Shown here in pieces: positions 1 to 10,397 of a DNA stretch of 64,000 bases. Where the stretch lies: positions 1-64,000 of the forward strand of contig NRSV01000010.1 of assembly GCA_002286855.1 (NCBI GenBank), in the 5' to 3' direction. Position 1 is the first letter of the stretch. Each line of letters starts with the position of its first letter. Under the pieces are notes generated by a model, which was not told where the DNA came from, searched no databases, and saw only the letters and a program-made list of their open reading frames with translations. Made by a program: the position numbers and the translations under genes. Origin of the DNA: Bipolaris cookei. Lineage: Eukaryota > Ascomycota > Dothideomycetes > Pleosporales > Pleosporaceae.

Positions 1-408
1 GTACGATCACCAACTGCTGCACAAGAAGGCTTCTCAAAGCTTATTAAAGGAGCTGAGGAGATGCTACATGAGAATGTGCTTATGAAGGCCCGCATACGAG
101 AGCTTGAAGAGCAATTAGCTGAGGTAACAAAGCGCCGAGGGCGTAAAAGAAAGCGAATTCAGACAGGCGGGACACTAGACTTTGGTGCAGGAGCATCGCA
201 GGCAGCTGAAAATGCTGCTACTGGTCGTACGGCATCAAAGAAGGCGCGTGGTGGGGGTAGTCAAGAAAAGGCTCTACCAGGTCAACGGCACTGTGGAACC
301 TGTGGGAGAGTGGGCCATAACGCCCGTACGTGCCAAAAAGATGTAGAAGAAGATTCTCTATCAGATACAAGTGAGTTGTATAACGCATCTATAGCTAGTG
401 TAGAGTAA
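1..408 (+). pseudogene. 3' end of a DDE1 (pogo/Fot1-like) transposase with zinc knuckle, cut by the window edge
   Basis: The frame is open from base 1, so this is the C-terminal part of a longer protein rather than a short gene. It starts with a charged helical stretch (about residues 20-50), followed by a basic Arg/Lys-rich patch and a CCHC zinc knuckle, CGTCGRVGHNARTC (C-x2-C-x4-H-x4-C), then an acidic Ser-rich tail. This arrangement is known from the C-termini of fungal DDE_1 superfamily transposases of the pogo/Fot1 type. The catalytic part lies left of the window, so intactness cannot be judged. Three 17-bp direct repeats follow 40 bp after the stop and probably belong to the element end. 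The alternative is a host CCHC protein, which I consider less likely. Confidence 0.7.
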
Positions 409-448
409 TTCGAGTTTTCGTACATGAAGTTCGTGATGCCAAGAAAAA

Positions 449-499
449 GTGTCCGGCTCGGTGGTGTGTCCGGCTCGGTGGTGTGTCCGGCTCGGTGGT
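449..499. repeat. Three perfect 17-bp tandem repeats, probable transposon terminus
   Basis: The unit GTGTCCGGCTCGGTGGT occurs three times head to tail without a mismatch, just after the transposase fragment. A similar arrangement (17-bp units) sits just before the second DDE1 transposase at 14062-14095, so these may be terminal or subterminal transposase-binding repeats. The matching other end is outside the window. Confidence 0.8.
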
Positions 500-2575
500 G
501 CTTTACGTTAGTATCAAAGTTAATTTTTACTATCTTTTTCGTTTATATATCTAGCTGTTGTCATGATAAAGGGATCACGGGGTGAATTAACTTGCAGCTG
601 CAATACTATGGTGAGGAAGCGGATTGATTGTCTGTATGTGCTATCGTGTCCAGTACTTACAGCGCCTGCGCGCACGGACGCAGACGCACGATCCGGTAAG
701 CAGCGGGGACAACGACATCCCTGCGACTGCTCGTGTCAACCAATCAGTTTCGCTTATCAGTAGGACTCGTTCGAGTCCTAATTGATTCCGACACTAGCTT
801 TTGAAAAGGTACTAAACATTTTCAGGTTTAGGGCTAGAGTTAGGGTTTCTCTATTTAGCGGAGAACATATTGGGCAGATAGAGGTAATACTCGCAGATAC
901 TTTTGACAGCCGCCCACGTAGTATGACTCATTTTGAGTCGGCTTGTATAGAAAATGAGTTGTTTTTGTGACGGGCTGGACAGCCTATTATAGTACAGATA
1001 GCGGCAGCTATCTTATGTATTAACTACGCAACGATATTAGCAGCTCTGATATTGTGTGCTAGCCTTTTTGGCGCGGTGGGCGCGTTGTAGTTGCGTGTGC
1101 AGTCCGATAGGACTCGACCCGTTACATTTTGTATTCAATCCCACTAGGCAAAAGCTTTGGCAATTGTCTTCTGAAGATTCTTAGGAACGCACCTTGTTAA
1201 GGCGCGCTGAGTTGTTTTGATAGCCTTTCATGTTAGAACAACACCACCTACCCGCCTTAACGAGGTGCGTTCCTAAGAATCTTCAGAAGACAATTGCCAA
1301 AGCTTTTGCCTAGTGGGATTGAATATAATCTTGTTACACCCGGCATTGCTATTGGCATAGCACTCTCCTGAGTCCAGCCCCTTACAGTTTTGTCCTTTTA
1401 CTATGTTGGAGTCATGCTATGAAACATTTCTAAAGACCTCAGCCTATCAGCTGAAGATATCTCAACCTAGTCTAGTCTTGAGACCTTTGGGTTGCCTAAC
1501 GTCATTCGTTTGTAGCATGTCTGCTGTTTCAGTTAATATTCTCCTTTAAGAATTAAAGCAAATTCCTCGACTTGTGTAATTGCTTTGATACATAAGACGA
1601 TTTATACTCAGCCTTCGCTTCTGATGTGATTTCTTACTTTCAATGGTACATTCGAGAGGAAGTCAGCCGACTTGGCCAGAGAACAAATGTCGGTTTCGCC
1701 GGCTTCGGTATATGATAATAGTTGATGGCTGTATTTTTGCTTGAGCGCAATATAGGTGCTCGTCTAGTATATGCGCGAGATAAATATGCGACTTTTTGAA
1801 ATCGACTACCCTTGAAGTGCGAACCACTCCTTGCAGCCCCGATGTCAAGAAACCAAACCCCCCACTTCACCTGATCTCAGTAAAACCAAGGTGGGATTGC
1901 TCTATACTGGTTATGGCCTTTTCTGTTGATGTGTGCACTTGATCGTTATCTGGGAGCATCTTCGAAGTTCACTCTTAGAAACTGCGTACATAAGAGACCT
2001 CAAGACTCACAGGGTGGGACAAACAAGTGAGGTAATGCCCCACGGGTGATGCGATGAGGTGTGGTCTGGATTTCAGGGCACGCTGAGCTCTGCAAAGGAT
2101 AATAATCTAGACCTGGTTCTGGCCGCCTCAAGTGAATACTAGCATTTTTGCCGTGACATCCTAGAGCATTGGGACTATGGTATGTCACACGTGATGGGCC
2201 AGGGGTGAGACGGAAAAAGTGCCCAATGCTCGTCCAGTTTGGTGGGTGGCGAAATGACAACATCGCCAAGCGCCCAGCCACAGTTCCGCCACGCGCTTCA
2301 ATTGAACGAGCACTCTAGCATCCTCCTACCGCCAAGTGCTCCGCTGCGGCATTGTGTGCCAAGTTCTTAACTATTAATCTAGAATCCTACTATTCGCTCT
2401 CTTGTATTAGCTAAAGAAGCCTAGCATCCGAAAGCCCTGGACTCACGTCATACGGTCGTTGCAACACCATCACCCTTTCTTGGCTGCGCCACGACGTACA
2501 TCATACCAGATATAGCAGCACATAGCAGAGTTCCTCGGAGCCACCGTATAGCTTGGCAGATACCTTGATAGAACA
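500..2575. other. Gene-free stretch with a MITE
   Basis: Apart from the foldback element at 1132-1325 I see no convincing gene. Open frames here are short, lack family motifs and are broken. A small hairpin (arms TAGGACTCG, 2-nt loop) lies at 761-780. The right part (2000-2575) is the upstream region of the TENA gene. Confidence 0.5.
1132..1325. mobile_element. Foldback MITE-like palindromic element
   Basis: Two 73-bp arms (1132-1204 and 1253-1325) are inverted copies with a single mismatch, separated by 48 bp. The arms end in TTCAATCCCACTAGGC flanked by TA on both sides, which fits the TA target of Tc1/mariner or pogo elements. Because TA is itself palindromic, the exact element edge cannot be fixed. 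There is no coding capacity. The near identity of the arms suggests recent insertion or arm-to-arm repair. Confidence 0.75.
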
Positions 2576-2581
2576 TATAAA
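2576..2581 (+). promoter_or_regulatory. TATA box of the TENA/THI-4 gene
   Basis: TATAAA stands 96 bp before the ATG at 2677, a usual distance for a fungal core promoter. Confidence 0.45.
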
Positions 2582-2676
2582 GGCCCTGCTTTGCTGCCCT
2601 TGTCCGAGATGTACCTTATCGAATACATACATCGTTCGATACAGATTTCTGAAATCCTCCGTGAACGATACTTACC

Positions 2677-3678
2677 ATGCCTACGCACCACCCCGGAACC
2701 GCAGTCGCCCACAGCAAAGGCGAAATCGACCTCACCGATGTCCCATGGGCAATCACAACACACTTACTCGCAATCAACCACCAACAACTGCTCCGCATCA
2801 CGAGACACCCCTTTCTAGAACGCGCCGCTAAGGGCTCTCTGCCTAAGTCTCTGATAGCACAGTGGCTATCAAATGACAGGCAGTACATTGAAGGCTACCT
2901 CTCTACACTCAGGAATACTCTCAGTCTGGTTCAGAGTACCCACAAGTCGGCAATTGCTCCAGACGCTGAACCTGATATCGAAACACGCCTAATTAGATGG
3001 CTAGAGGCTGGCATTCAAAACGGAGAGCGGGAGATTCAGTTCTTCCAGGAAGTCGCTGAGATTTACAAAATTGATTTTCATCCTTCGCCACTGCAAGATA
3101 ACTTTAAATTGGAAGGCCTTCGTCGCTACGAGGCCCTGTTCAACGCCGTTGCATCTCAACAACCCAACTCTTTCATTCCCTGGCTAGAGGGCGCAATTCT
3201 GCTGTGGTCAACTGAGAAAGTGTACTATGAAGCCTGGTCTTGGGCTCGTCGTCAAGATACCCAGTCATCTCCTCGAGGCTACGAAAGTGACATGGACGGC
3301 GGCGCCATGCGAAGAGAGTTCATTCCCAATTGGTCAAACCGCGACTTCATGATGTTCGTCGAACAGCTTGAACGTATCATCAACGAAGGTGTGAGCATCG
3401 CAGTAGACCGCGACGACAGGAGATGGGCAAATGTGAAGAACAGGGCGGACCCGATATGGAGGGCTTTGCTAGATGCCGAGGAAGCTTTTTGGCCAAACGT
3501 ACCTAGCAGTGAGGGTAGTCTGATTGAGCCTGGTGTCCGGCGAAGCGTAGACGGCAAGATGGATGAAAATACATTGCGTAGTACCGGTGACGACGAAATC
3601 TTGAACGAGCATCAGGGCGTCCGAGCAGGTGACATTACGACTCTGCGCAGCAACCAGCACGGTGCAGTAGCGACTTGA
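2677..3678 (+). CDS. TENA/THI-4-like protein (heme-oxygenase-like fold)
   Basis: Single-exon gene of 333 aa. Residues about 30-260 are all-helical and carry the N-terminal signature of the TENA/THI-4/PqqC family: a histidine-proline-phenylalanine followed by a Lys/Pro segment and a Tyr-rich helix (HPFLERAAKGSLP, then DRQYIEGYLSTL). Family members include aminopyrimidine aminohydrolases of thiamin salvage, but many fungal paralogues have unknown substrates, so the reaction is not assigned. The protein is longer than the usual ~220 aa, mainly through a Ser/Asp-rich, probably disordered tail of about 60 residues. The start is the first ATG after a TATA box, in good context (ACC-ATG). It looks intact, in contrast to the surrounding repeat-rich DNA. 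No cytosolic exit signal or membrane segment is visible. Confidence 0.75.
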   Translation: MPTHHPGTAVAHSKGEIDLTDVPWAITTHLLAINHQQLLRITRHPFLERAAKGSLPKSLIAQWLSNDRQYIEGYLSTLRNTLSLVQSTHKSAIAPDAEPDIETRLIRWLEAGIQNGEREIQFFQEVAEIYKIDFHPSPLQDNFKLEGLRRYEALFNAVASQQPNSFIPWLEGAILLWSTEKVYYEAWSWARRQDTQSSPRGYESDMDGGAMRREFIPNWSNRDFMMFVEQLERIINEGVSIAVDRDDRRWANVKNRADPIWRALLDAEEAFWPNVPSSEGSLIEPGVRRSVDGKMDENTLRSTGDDEILNEHQGVRAGDITTLRSNQHGAVAT

Positions 3679-4418
3679 AGGTGGGGGGTTCTTTCAATGC
3701 ATTCTCGTTTTAGCGAATACAAGTTTAATATTGTTCAAATGCATAGTCATTTCGTTTACCATGCATTATCAATTCGTGAACCCAAGACGTTGAGTGTATC
3801 TCTCTAGTCTGTGTCACTCTTACAGGTATCTTAGGGCGTAGGTGTGGAGTTCGTTTCGCGCAATCATATGAATCTCTGCGTGGTGTATAATCTAAAAAGC
3901 CATTTGATTGTTGCTTTTCGCTTTTCGCTTTTTTGTCGAAGTCTCTCTTGCGAATGTAAAGAGGGGGGTAAGGTAGTTGTGTTCTTTCCGTGCGGCAGTG
4001 CCAAGCTTTGTGATATCGACAACATCACGTGAGCCTTCAAACATTCAGAACTGCCCAGCACTTTTAGTTTGAGAATAGATTTAATTTAGCTTCGTTGAAT
4101 TAGCACATACGACCATTGGAAACTGAGAATTAGCTATCCCTTCCGATCTGTCAAAACTCACGGTGCCATATTCATGTCTATTTGGTGGTGTTGCCTTTCG
4201 GTTACTGTTTACGGAAACCACGACTACTTATCCCTGCGCACAGTCCCTAATAACCATTAACGGTTATCATGCGTGCTAGAATAATCACCATGTATCACTG
4301 TGGGATGCTGTTTTATAATGGGCTATCGCCGATGAAGGGGCTTTAAGCCCCTTCCTTCAACATTGTCTCTTCTTTCAACACAATTATTGCTTGATCTTTT
4401 TTCAACATCTTACTTACT
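3679..4418. other. Intergenic stretch before the DUF3435 gene
   Basis: There is no gene. It contains an inverted repeat ATAACC...GGTTAT near 4248-4267 and, at 4334-4354, a perfect 21-bp palindrome (GAAGGGGCTT, one central T, AAGCCCCTTC) 65 bp upstream of the recombinase start. If the recombinase belongs to a mobile element, its left end should lie in this stretch. Confidence 0.5.
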
Positions 4419-7232
4419 ATGGCGCCTAAAAAGAAGAACAAAGTTGATCTTGATTACTTGCGTTCTCTTGTGCAGCAAGAGCAAGAGCCTACACTACCAA
4501 CAAAAGAAGATATCAAAGCCTCGATGATTCCCTCTAGTTACAAGCAATACGAGTACACTATGGCACTCTGGTCAGAGTAAGTTAATAGTGGAATGATTTC
4601 TGGAGTTCAATCTAACAGCTTAGGTTTACTGAATCTATTCTTAACGAGCCGGTAAACTCTGCGTTTGGACAAGCACCAACCGTGTATCGCCTCAAGTTAT
4701 TTCTTCGTTGGTTCGCCGAGACCAGAACTGGCCAGCTTGAGGAGAATATCACAGATACAACCGTTCGAAATCGTCTCTCGTCACTCAAACGAGCCATCAC
4801 GCTGTATACTGGTCGCAAGTACAATCTGGCAGAGAACAAAGTACTTGAGGATTTCATCGCTCATGACCTCGTACTCCGTGGAAAGGTATCTACGTGTGCT
4901 TATGATAAGCCTGTAGCCCCCTTGATAGTTGCCGAGGATTTGATACGATTCATCTGGGTGTGTGATGAATATCAGTTTCTACATCCTCGCGCACGCCTCC
5001 AGCTGGCCTTCTCTGTTATCATCATGACTCTCCTAGGTAGTCGTCCGGGAGAGTTCATCGAATCAGGTGGCTGGAAACATAGCAACGAAGAGCTTCAATA
5101 CGGGGACATAGATCTTATACGGTACCAGAGCGGCACGTATGTTGGTTTCCTTCTCCATTTGCGACTGCGTAATCGGAAAGGACATCATAATAACAAGAAA
5201 CACTCGTAAGGAAAAGTCTCCTAGCATTGTCATAGCCTTGATACTAAGACAAAAAGGCCTGTCATGCTTCTGTACGAAGAAGCTACTACGCGCTCCATGT
5301 GCCCAGTCACACATTTTCTGGCACTGGCACTAGCAGATGGGGTGTTTCTAGACTGTACCAGTCTTCAAGAAATAGAAGCAAAGGAGCTACCAGCGGATAG
5401 CTCGATGTACATGTATCGGTACAAGCCAGAGATGAAACTGAAGCTTATCCTTCGAAGCGTATGTAACAACGGTACAGTCTCAGACGATAACATCCTTACC
5501 TATAATTGCTTCCACAATATGCTTAGGGGAATAGGACAACGCGCTGGTTATGAAGATAGACTAAGTGCGTATTGCTTCCGTCGATCGTATGCTAGAGCAG
5601 TTGAGAGTAAGTGGCGTAGTATACTTCAGTACGGGTTTGCAAGCTAACAGATCAATAGAGACAGCAACTCCAGCTCAGAGAAGATTGCTAATGGGTCACA
5701 CTAACGATGACACGGCCATGTATTATATCTCCGGTATAGTTGGGATTGACAGTCAATCAATGGTCCATGGACGCGAAGAAAGGAGGCAGCTAATCGAGGA
5801 AAACTGTTCTATGATGGCTAAAAGAAACCTCCTAACACCAATACCTCCTAAGTCTCAATTGGCCGATCGTTCAAGCTTCTTAAAACCCCGAGAAGCTGAG
5901 GAAGTTGTCACAACGGTGACTTTATCGGACCGCACTCCAAAGCAAGAGTATGAGTTTCGAAGGCAATCTCGACTAAGCGCATATCGCAAGCAACGCGCTG
6001 CCTTTTTTAAGGGAGAGGAACTCGACTCTTCTTATGCACCAGGACTACCAACTTCTACACAAACGTCGAATAAACCTTTACGTGCTCCATCGCGTTACCT
6101 GAGGGCGTTATGGAAGTTTGAACCTGAGCGGAGAGAAATCTCAAGGCTGCTGTACCCTGGCTGTGATGACGCGGTTGATGATACAGATAGCCGTGATGCG
6201 CCCTCAAACGTTAAGCTTCCACTGGAGGATATACTTGTGCCAATGGTGGCAATAGCAAATCCAGGTAAAAAACGCTACAATTACGCTTCTGCTTTGCCAA
6301 CTAAGGATAAGCGTTGTGGCGTGTGCGATCTCCAGTTCGACAAGGATAACAAGAGGTGAGTAGTATGTCGCTTCGCTACTGAATGCTCTACTAACAAGTA
6401 CAGATTAAGGGCAGATCGGATGAATGAACACTTGCTTCAATGTGTTCGCAAACGATACATACAGGATGAAAGACAACATATGGTTGATCAATTCACCTAT
6501 ATCCATCGATGTGCTTGGAACGATTGCAATTACAACTTCCGAGGAAAGTCTTGTGGGACGAGCTCTTTCCATATAACAAAGCATCTCCGCGATATTGGAA
6601 CTCACCAATGCCTTTGGAACCATTGCTTGAAAACATTTCAGAGTTACGAGAAGCTTGCCTACCATGTCTCAGACACACATCGAGTTCCTAATGAATAGAC
6701 CCTGTTGACGGGGATGCACTACTGCTATGAGCACGATGAATGGTACCGGTCGGATCAACAGTGGGCACAACATCTCGAGCTTTTCCATCTGCCATATCTC
6801 AACGGTTTCTGCGGACTTATTCGAACTAATGGAGTGGTTATAGTCGTCGCGCATTGCCTGTTGTGCTTAGGCGACTATCATGCGCCATTGCCTATTCGCT
6901 TTCTACAGTTTGATAGCGCTTTCGCTCTGCACACACACATGAGAAAGCACTTTACACAACTAGATGCTCCCCCATCTACCTGTCCACATCCACATTGTCA
7001 ATTTATACTTGGGTCCGAGGAGGAGTTCTGGAGTCATGCGGAAAGTGTTCATGGTATGCCGCCCTTCGGCCCTCGTCGATCGGCTGCGAAGCGCAAGACG
7101 CAGGAAGCGCTTGAAGACGACGGCACAGATCATACGGCTAGTAGTTGCCAAGACTTCACTAGTGGTGTTGTTGATGATGATGCATCATGCAGGATCGCGG
7201 CGGGCGATCTTCCAGCGGCAGTTTTATTCTGA
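4419..7232 (+). pseudogene. DUF3435 tyrosine recombinase with C-terminal C2H2 fingers (Starship-captain-like), one internal stop
   Basis: Five exons: 4419-4576, 4624-5205, 5257-5606, 5659-6355, 6404-7232. All four introns are 47-52 bp with GT...AG ends, and two have a CTAAC branch site. The joined frame has 871 codons. Catalytic residues of a tyrosine recombinase are present: Arg about 193 (GSRPGE), Arg about 355 (YCFRR), His about 378 (MGH) and Tyr about 386 (DDTAMYYIS). The DUF3435 domain spans roughly residues 60-560. Several C2H2-like fingers follow (e.g. CAWNDCNYNF, CLWNHCLKTF, CPHPHCQFIL). The frame is broken once, by TAG at 6696-6698, after about 693 codons and within the finger region; the frame continues unbroken beyond it. 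A TGG-to-TAG change by RIP would explain this. DUF3435 proteins include the captains that move Starship elements, but finger-bearing relatives of uncertain mobility exist too. Activity is unknown. Confidence 0.85.
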
Positions 7233-7451
7233 GAGGCAGTGTAGGCCTCGTACGAGTTCTGGCGCTTAAGTTGGCCGTACCAACAGCGCGCTAAGTACGT
7301 ATGGTAGGGTGCAAGACCAAGGCGCTTCCGTAAACGGGATACAAAAAACATGAGATAGTCAAGCTAGAAATTCCATGAATCGTAGTCAAGTACCTACATA
7401 TATAAGCATCTAATACGTAGTCTTTTAGAAGGTACACTCACCACATCAAGT

Positions 7452-8048
7452 ATGACCGTGGTAAATGAGAGGTCCGCACGCTGCTGCACTAAGCTTAAAA
7501 AGCGCATAGCCGCAAGAGCCTCCCCAAATACGTCATCCAGCCTATCACATTCCGAATCACCCTGCTCATCCCCATCCCCATCACCCACTGTACCATCGCG
7601 CTCCCCATCACCCTTAGTTCTGCCATCTCTGTTACAATTAGAGCTCGGGCAGCAGGTGCAACGCCCGCTTCTCTACAACCCCTTACGCCAAACATGAACT
7701 TCCGAACAATTTCTAGATGGAGGAGCTCAGCGTCGACTGCTCGAATCACAATTACACAGCACTCTCGAAGAAATCGGCGAAGCCGCGCCTTCAGCCGACT
7801 CCTCCAGACAGCGACTCGAATCGCAAGCGCGCGATATTCTCCGTTCATTAGATCATCTCCCGCATAGACCATGCCCTTATCCTCAGTATAAAGATGAAGG
7901 ATCTGAATTGGCTAGAGACACATCAACTAGTAATCGGATCGCATCACATGGCAACAGCACCACAACCGTGGAAAATAGAAGGGAAAATAAGAAAACTATG
8001 TTTCAATTGGTACGATTGCGTTTTAGTTGTTTCAATGAAGCTAATTAG
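7452..8048 (+). pseudogene. Unknown protein, Ser/Pro-rich then helical, one internal stop
   Basis: One reading frame runs for 198 codons with a single interruption, TGA at 7695-7697. The first half is basic, then a Ser/Pro repeat tract (SPSPSPTVPSRSPSP). The second half is Glu/Arg/Leu-rich and probably helical (RRLLESQLHSTLEEIGEAA), ending in a Thr/Asn-rich tail. I recognise no family. It lies on the same strand 219 bp behind the DUF3435 gene and is damaged in the same way (CGA to TGA fits RIP), so it may have been the second gene of the same mobile unit. It could also be a chance frame or a downstream exon of the recombinase. Confidence 0.35.
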
Positions 8049-8970
8049 TGCTGCAGGGCTCCTCAAGGGTCTCACATGCATGTTTGCCAGCTACAATTCA
8101 CCAAGGCCGTTTCAACACTCTAATTCGTAAGGCGAGTCGAGTCGACTCTGTGAAATAGTAGAAGCCGATATATACATGTCGATTCGTATCAATGGGTGCT
8201 TTTACGTGTACAATTCAGCCGATCCGACTTCACAAATGGCGCTACAGCCTGAGGTTCGCAGCCCTTCATGCAACCCGCACACACCCGCTAACATCTCACA
8301 GGCCGACGAGAAGGTCATCAACGTATCAGTTACAAGTAGTGTTGGTGTACCAGAACCTAAGGGTCATAGGCAGGAATGAAATAAACATGGAATGTTTGGA
8401 AGTCGCAGCATATAGGATGTTCTATCATGTACCTAAATACCTATATCTATCCTACCATCAGTCTTTATAAGTACTTTCAAGCTACGCGACGTACCTCGGT
8501 AGTCCCATGAATTATTACTCAGTAAGCTGTTATAGTCATCCATTGCTGTTGAAGGGAAGAGCTTTCTGTGAAGCCTTTTAGGAGCTAATGCAGTCTTTTG
8601 AAGAAATTTGCGCCAGGTAAGAATAATAGTCATGTCATCAAGTGGGGGTATGAAGGTCTACTGAACACGCATGGAGTTGGAGTATCTTAAGAGCATAAAC
8701 AGTAAAGCCTAGCTATACTCTAACCTGCTCCCCGCTTTCGTACAGCATGCTAGTGTATGTGTAGCCTAGCTACACAGCCTTCTCTTGGCTACCAAGAACC
8801 ATTCGACACACAGGGATGTCATCCCTCCAGCATTCAGCATACGAGTAACGGTATCCATCCGTTGTCTCCCAAAACCATTGATTATACCGGTATGGATCCA
8901 GGTTTTTCATTTTCGCCTCTGCCGAACGAACAAGCTAGAGGAGATTAATGGGTAAAACACATATCAATGT
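8049..8970. other. Gene-free stretch
   Basis: Only short frames without motifs. Nothing else recognised. Confidence 0.4.
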
Positions 8971-9189
8971 TTATGGGCTCACCAGACATGGCTCATCTCT
9001 ACCTAGAGGCGTAACGAGAGCATTATGGTCTTGAATGCAAAAGCATGGGCGATAAGTCGAGAATTGCATATTGACCGCAAATTCGAGAGGTAAGGTGTAA
9101 CAAGCAACAATCGCGGGTGGCGTGGCGGATTGCGGTAGGCAGGTTGCGGTACCAAATAAGCCGCCAACAGAAAGAATTAGGCTCAACAT
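8971..9189 (-). CDS. Candidate small secreted cysteine-containing protein
   Basis: This 72-aa frame starts with a signal-peptide-like segment (MLSLILSVGGLFGTATC): a short N-region, a hydrophobic core and small residues before a likely cleavage near residue 17-20. The mature part is about 53 residues with four further cysteines (ACYTL, RPCFC, EPCLV) and no membrane segment. Small size, cysteines, secretion signal and a repeat-rich location are the usual traits of fungal effector candidates, but they do not prove one. An upstream in-frame ATG would add 14-19 residues and bury the signal, so the start at 9189 is preferred. No homologue is recognised, and a chance frame cannot be excluded. Confidence 0.3.
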   Translation of the reverse strand: MLSLILSVGGLFGTATCLPQSATPPAIVACYTLPLEFAVNMQFSTYRPCFCIQDHNALVTPLGRDEPCLVSP

Positions 9190-9574
9190 GTTACAGTTTT
9201 GGAAGCTCACAATGGTAACTTTCGCACTCATTTTAATCACGCTCACAAATAAGACATGCTCGTATAAACCCGGTCGGATACAGGCAATCAGGACCTGGAT
9301 CCGGAACCTGGATCCGGAGCCCGTTCATGGAGGTGGCGGCACACAGTCCCGCAAGCGACGTAACGGGATCCTGTAAGCCCTGGATATGTCTATAGTAAGA
9401 TAATGCCTTCAATTTGAGATACTCAAGCGGGCATTTTACGTGCAGCCCCCAAGCAATTATTATTTAGGGCCTACCAGCGTCAGTGTCGTTCAGAATACAA
9501 GCATAGCTATTTCTTGCACCTGAAGTCTCACTCGCACACGTCCTCGCACCTGCCGTTCACTTTGAGCATTGATA

Positions 9575-10105
9575 ATGGCCTCATCTCCTACCGAAAGCGA
9601 TCCTCCTCCTGCATATGAATTAGAGAGCACGTCCAGCCCGGATCAGACCCTTTCTAACATTAGAAATACTAAGTATAGCTCTGAATTCCTAACAAATGGC
9701 CAACCAAGCGAAGAGGACTATCGAGCCCACATAAGGCACTTAAAAGAGTCACTTCTCGAGTGCAGTACTATAAGAAGTCGCAAGATTTACGGCGTTAAGA
9801 TACATACTAAGAACATATAGAGAGCAGCTCGTCCTACGGATGGTGAAAGCTGTATCGGCAACGTACAGTCAAAACAGGCTTTTGGCAACATCGAGCAGCT
9901 CATATGGGCACATCAAAGATTGTTAGAGACCATGGACCCGTTAGATGAGGAAGATATCATCTTCCTTCTTTTAAGTCGATTTTCCTGCTCTATTGGAACC
10001 AGTGTGTATGTGGAAATCAAAAGACCAAGCGGGATGCAGATTTTCGATTCAACTATAGTCGAGCCATCGGTAACAAGCCCCATTCTATGTGCAGTCTTTT
10101 TATAA
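9575..10105 (+). pseudogene. Unknown protein, one internal stop
   Basis: One frame of 176 codons from ATG at 9575 is broken only by TAG at 9818-9820. The N-terminus is acidic and Pro/Ser-rich (SDPPPAYELESTSSPDQ), followed by a segment that looks helical (EDYRAHIRHLKESLLEC). The part after the stop continues as protein-like sequence (IEQLIWAHQRLLETMDPLD) and ends in a hydrophobic stretch. I recognise no family. The single stop in an otherwise open frame resembles the RIP-like damage in neighbouring frames. Confidence 0.35.
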
Positions 10106-10139
10106 CATTTGCTAGTACACATCGCCTATTCGAGATTGT

Positions 10140-10397
10140 ATGGTCTGCACCCCTAACGTAGTCACCGCTGAGTTCCATGTGCCACAGTCCAATAACACAT
10201 CCCCAGAGGTGCTGCATGTGCCAGACACCCAGAAGCCATCTACTGCGGAGTTCGGCTATTCTGTAACCATGAATTTTCCAGAAATATCCATGATAGTACC
10301 TGTTTCGAATCTAACATCTGATGCTAACGTGGAGTCCCATCCTACACACAACTACAACCTTTCGGAGAATGGAATGCTTCATCCTGTTACTGAGTAG
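10140..10397 (+). CDS. Unknown short open frame
   Basis: An 85-codon frame from a clear ATG, Ser/Thr/Asn/Pro-rich with two similar pieces (EFHVPQS and VLHVPDT). It follows the broken frame at 9575-10105 by 34 bp in another phase and may be a further exon of it. No family, signal peptide or membrane segment is seen. Confidence 0.2.
   Translation: MVCTPNVVTAEFHVPQSNNTSPEVLHVPDTQKPSTAEFGYSVTMNFPEISMIVPVSNLTSDANVESHPTHNYNLSENGMLHPVTE

Noticed and set aside
761..780. GTTCGAGTCC resembling a tRNA B-box
   Set aside because: It is part of a simple palindrome, has no A-box at the right distance and no cloverleaf.
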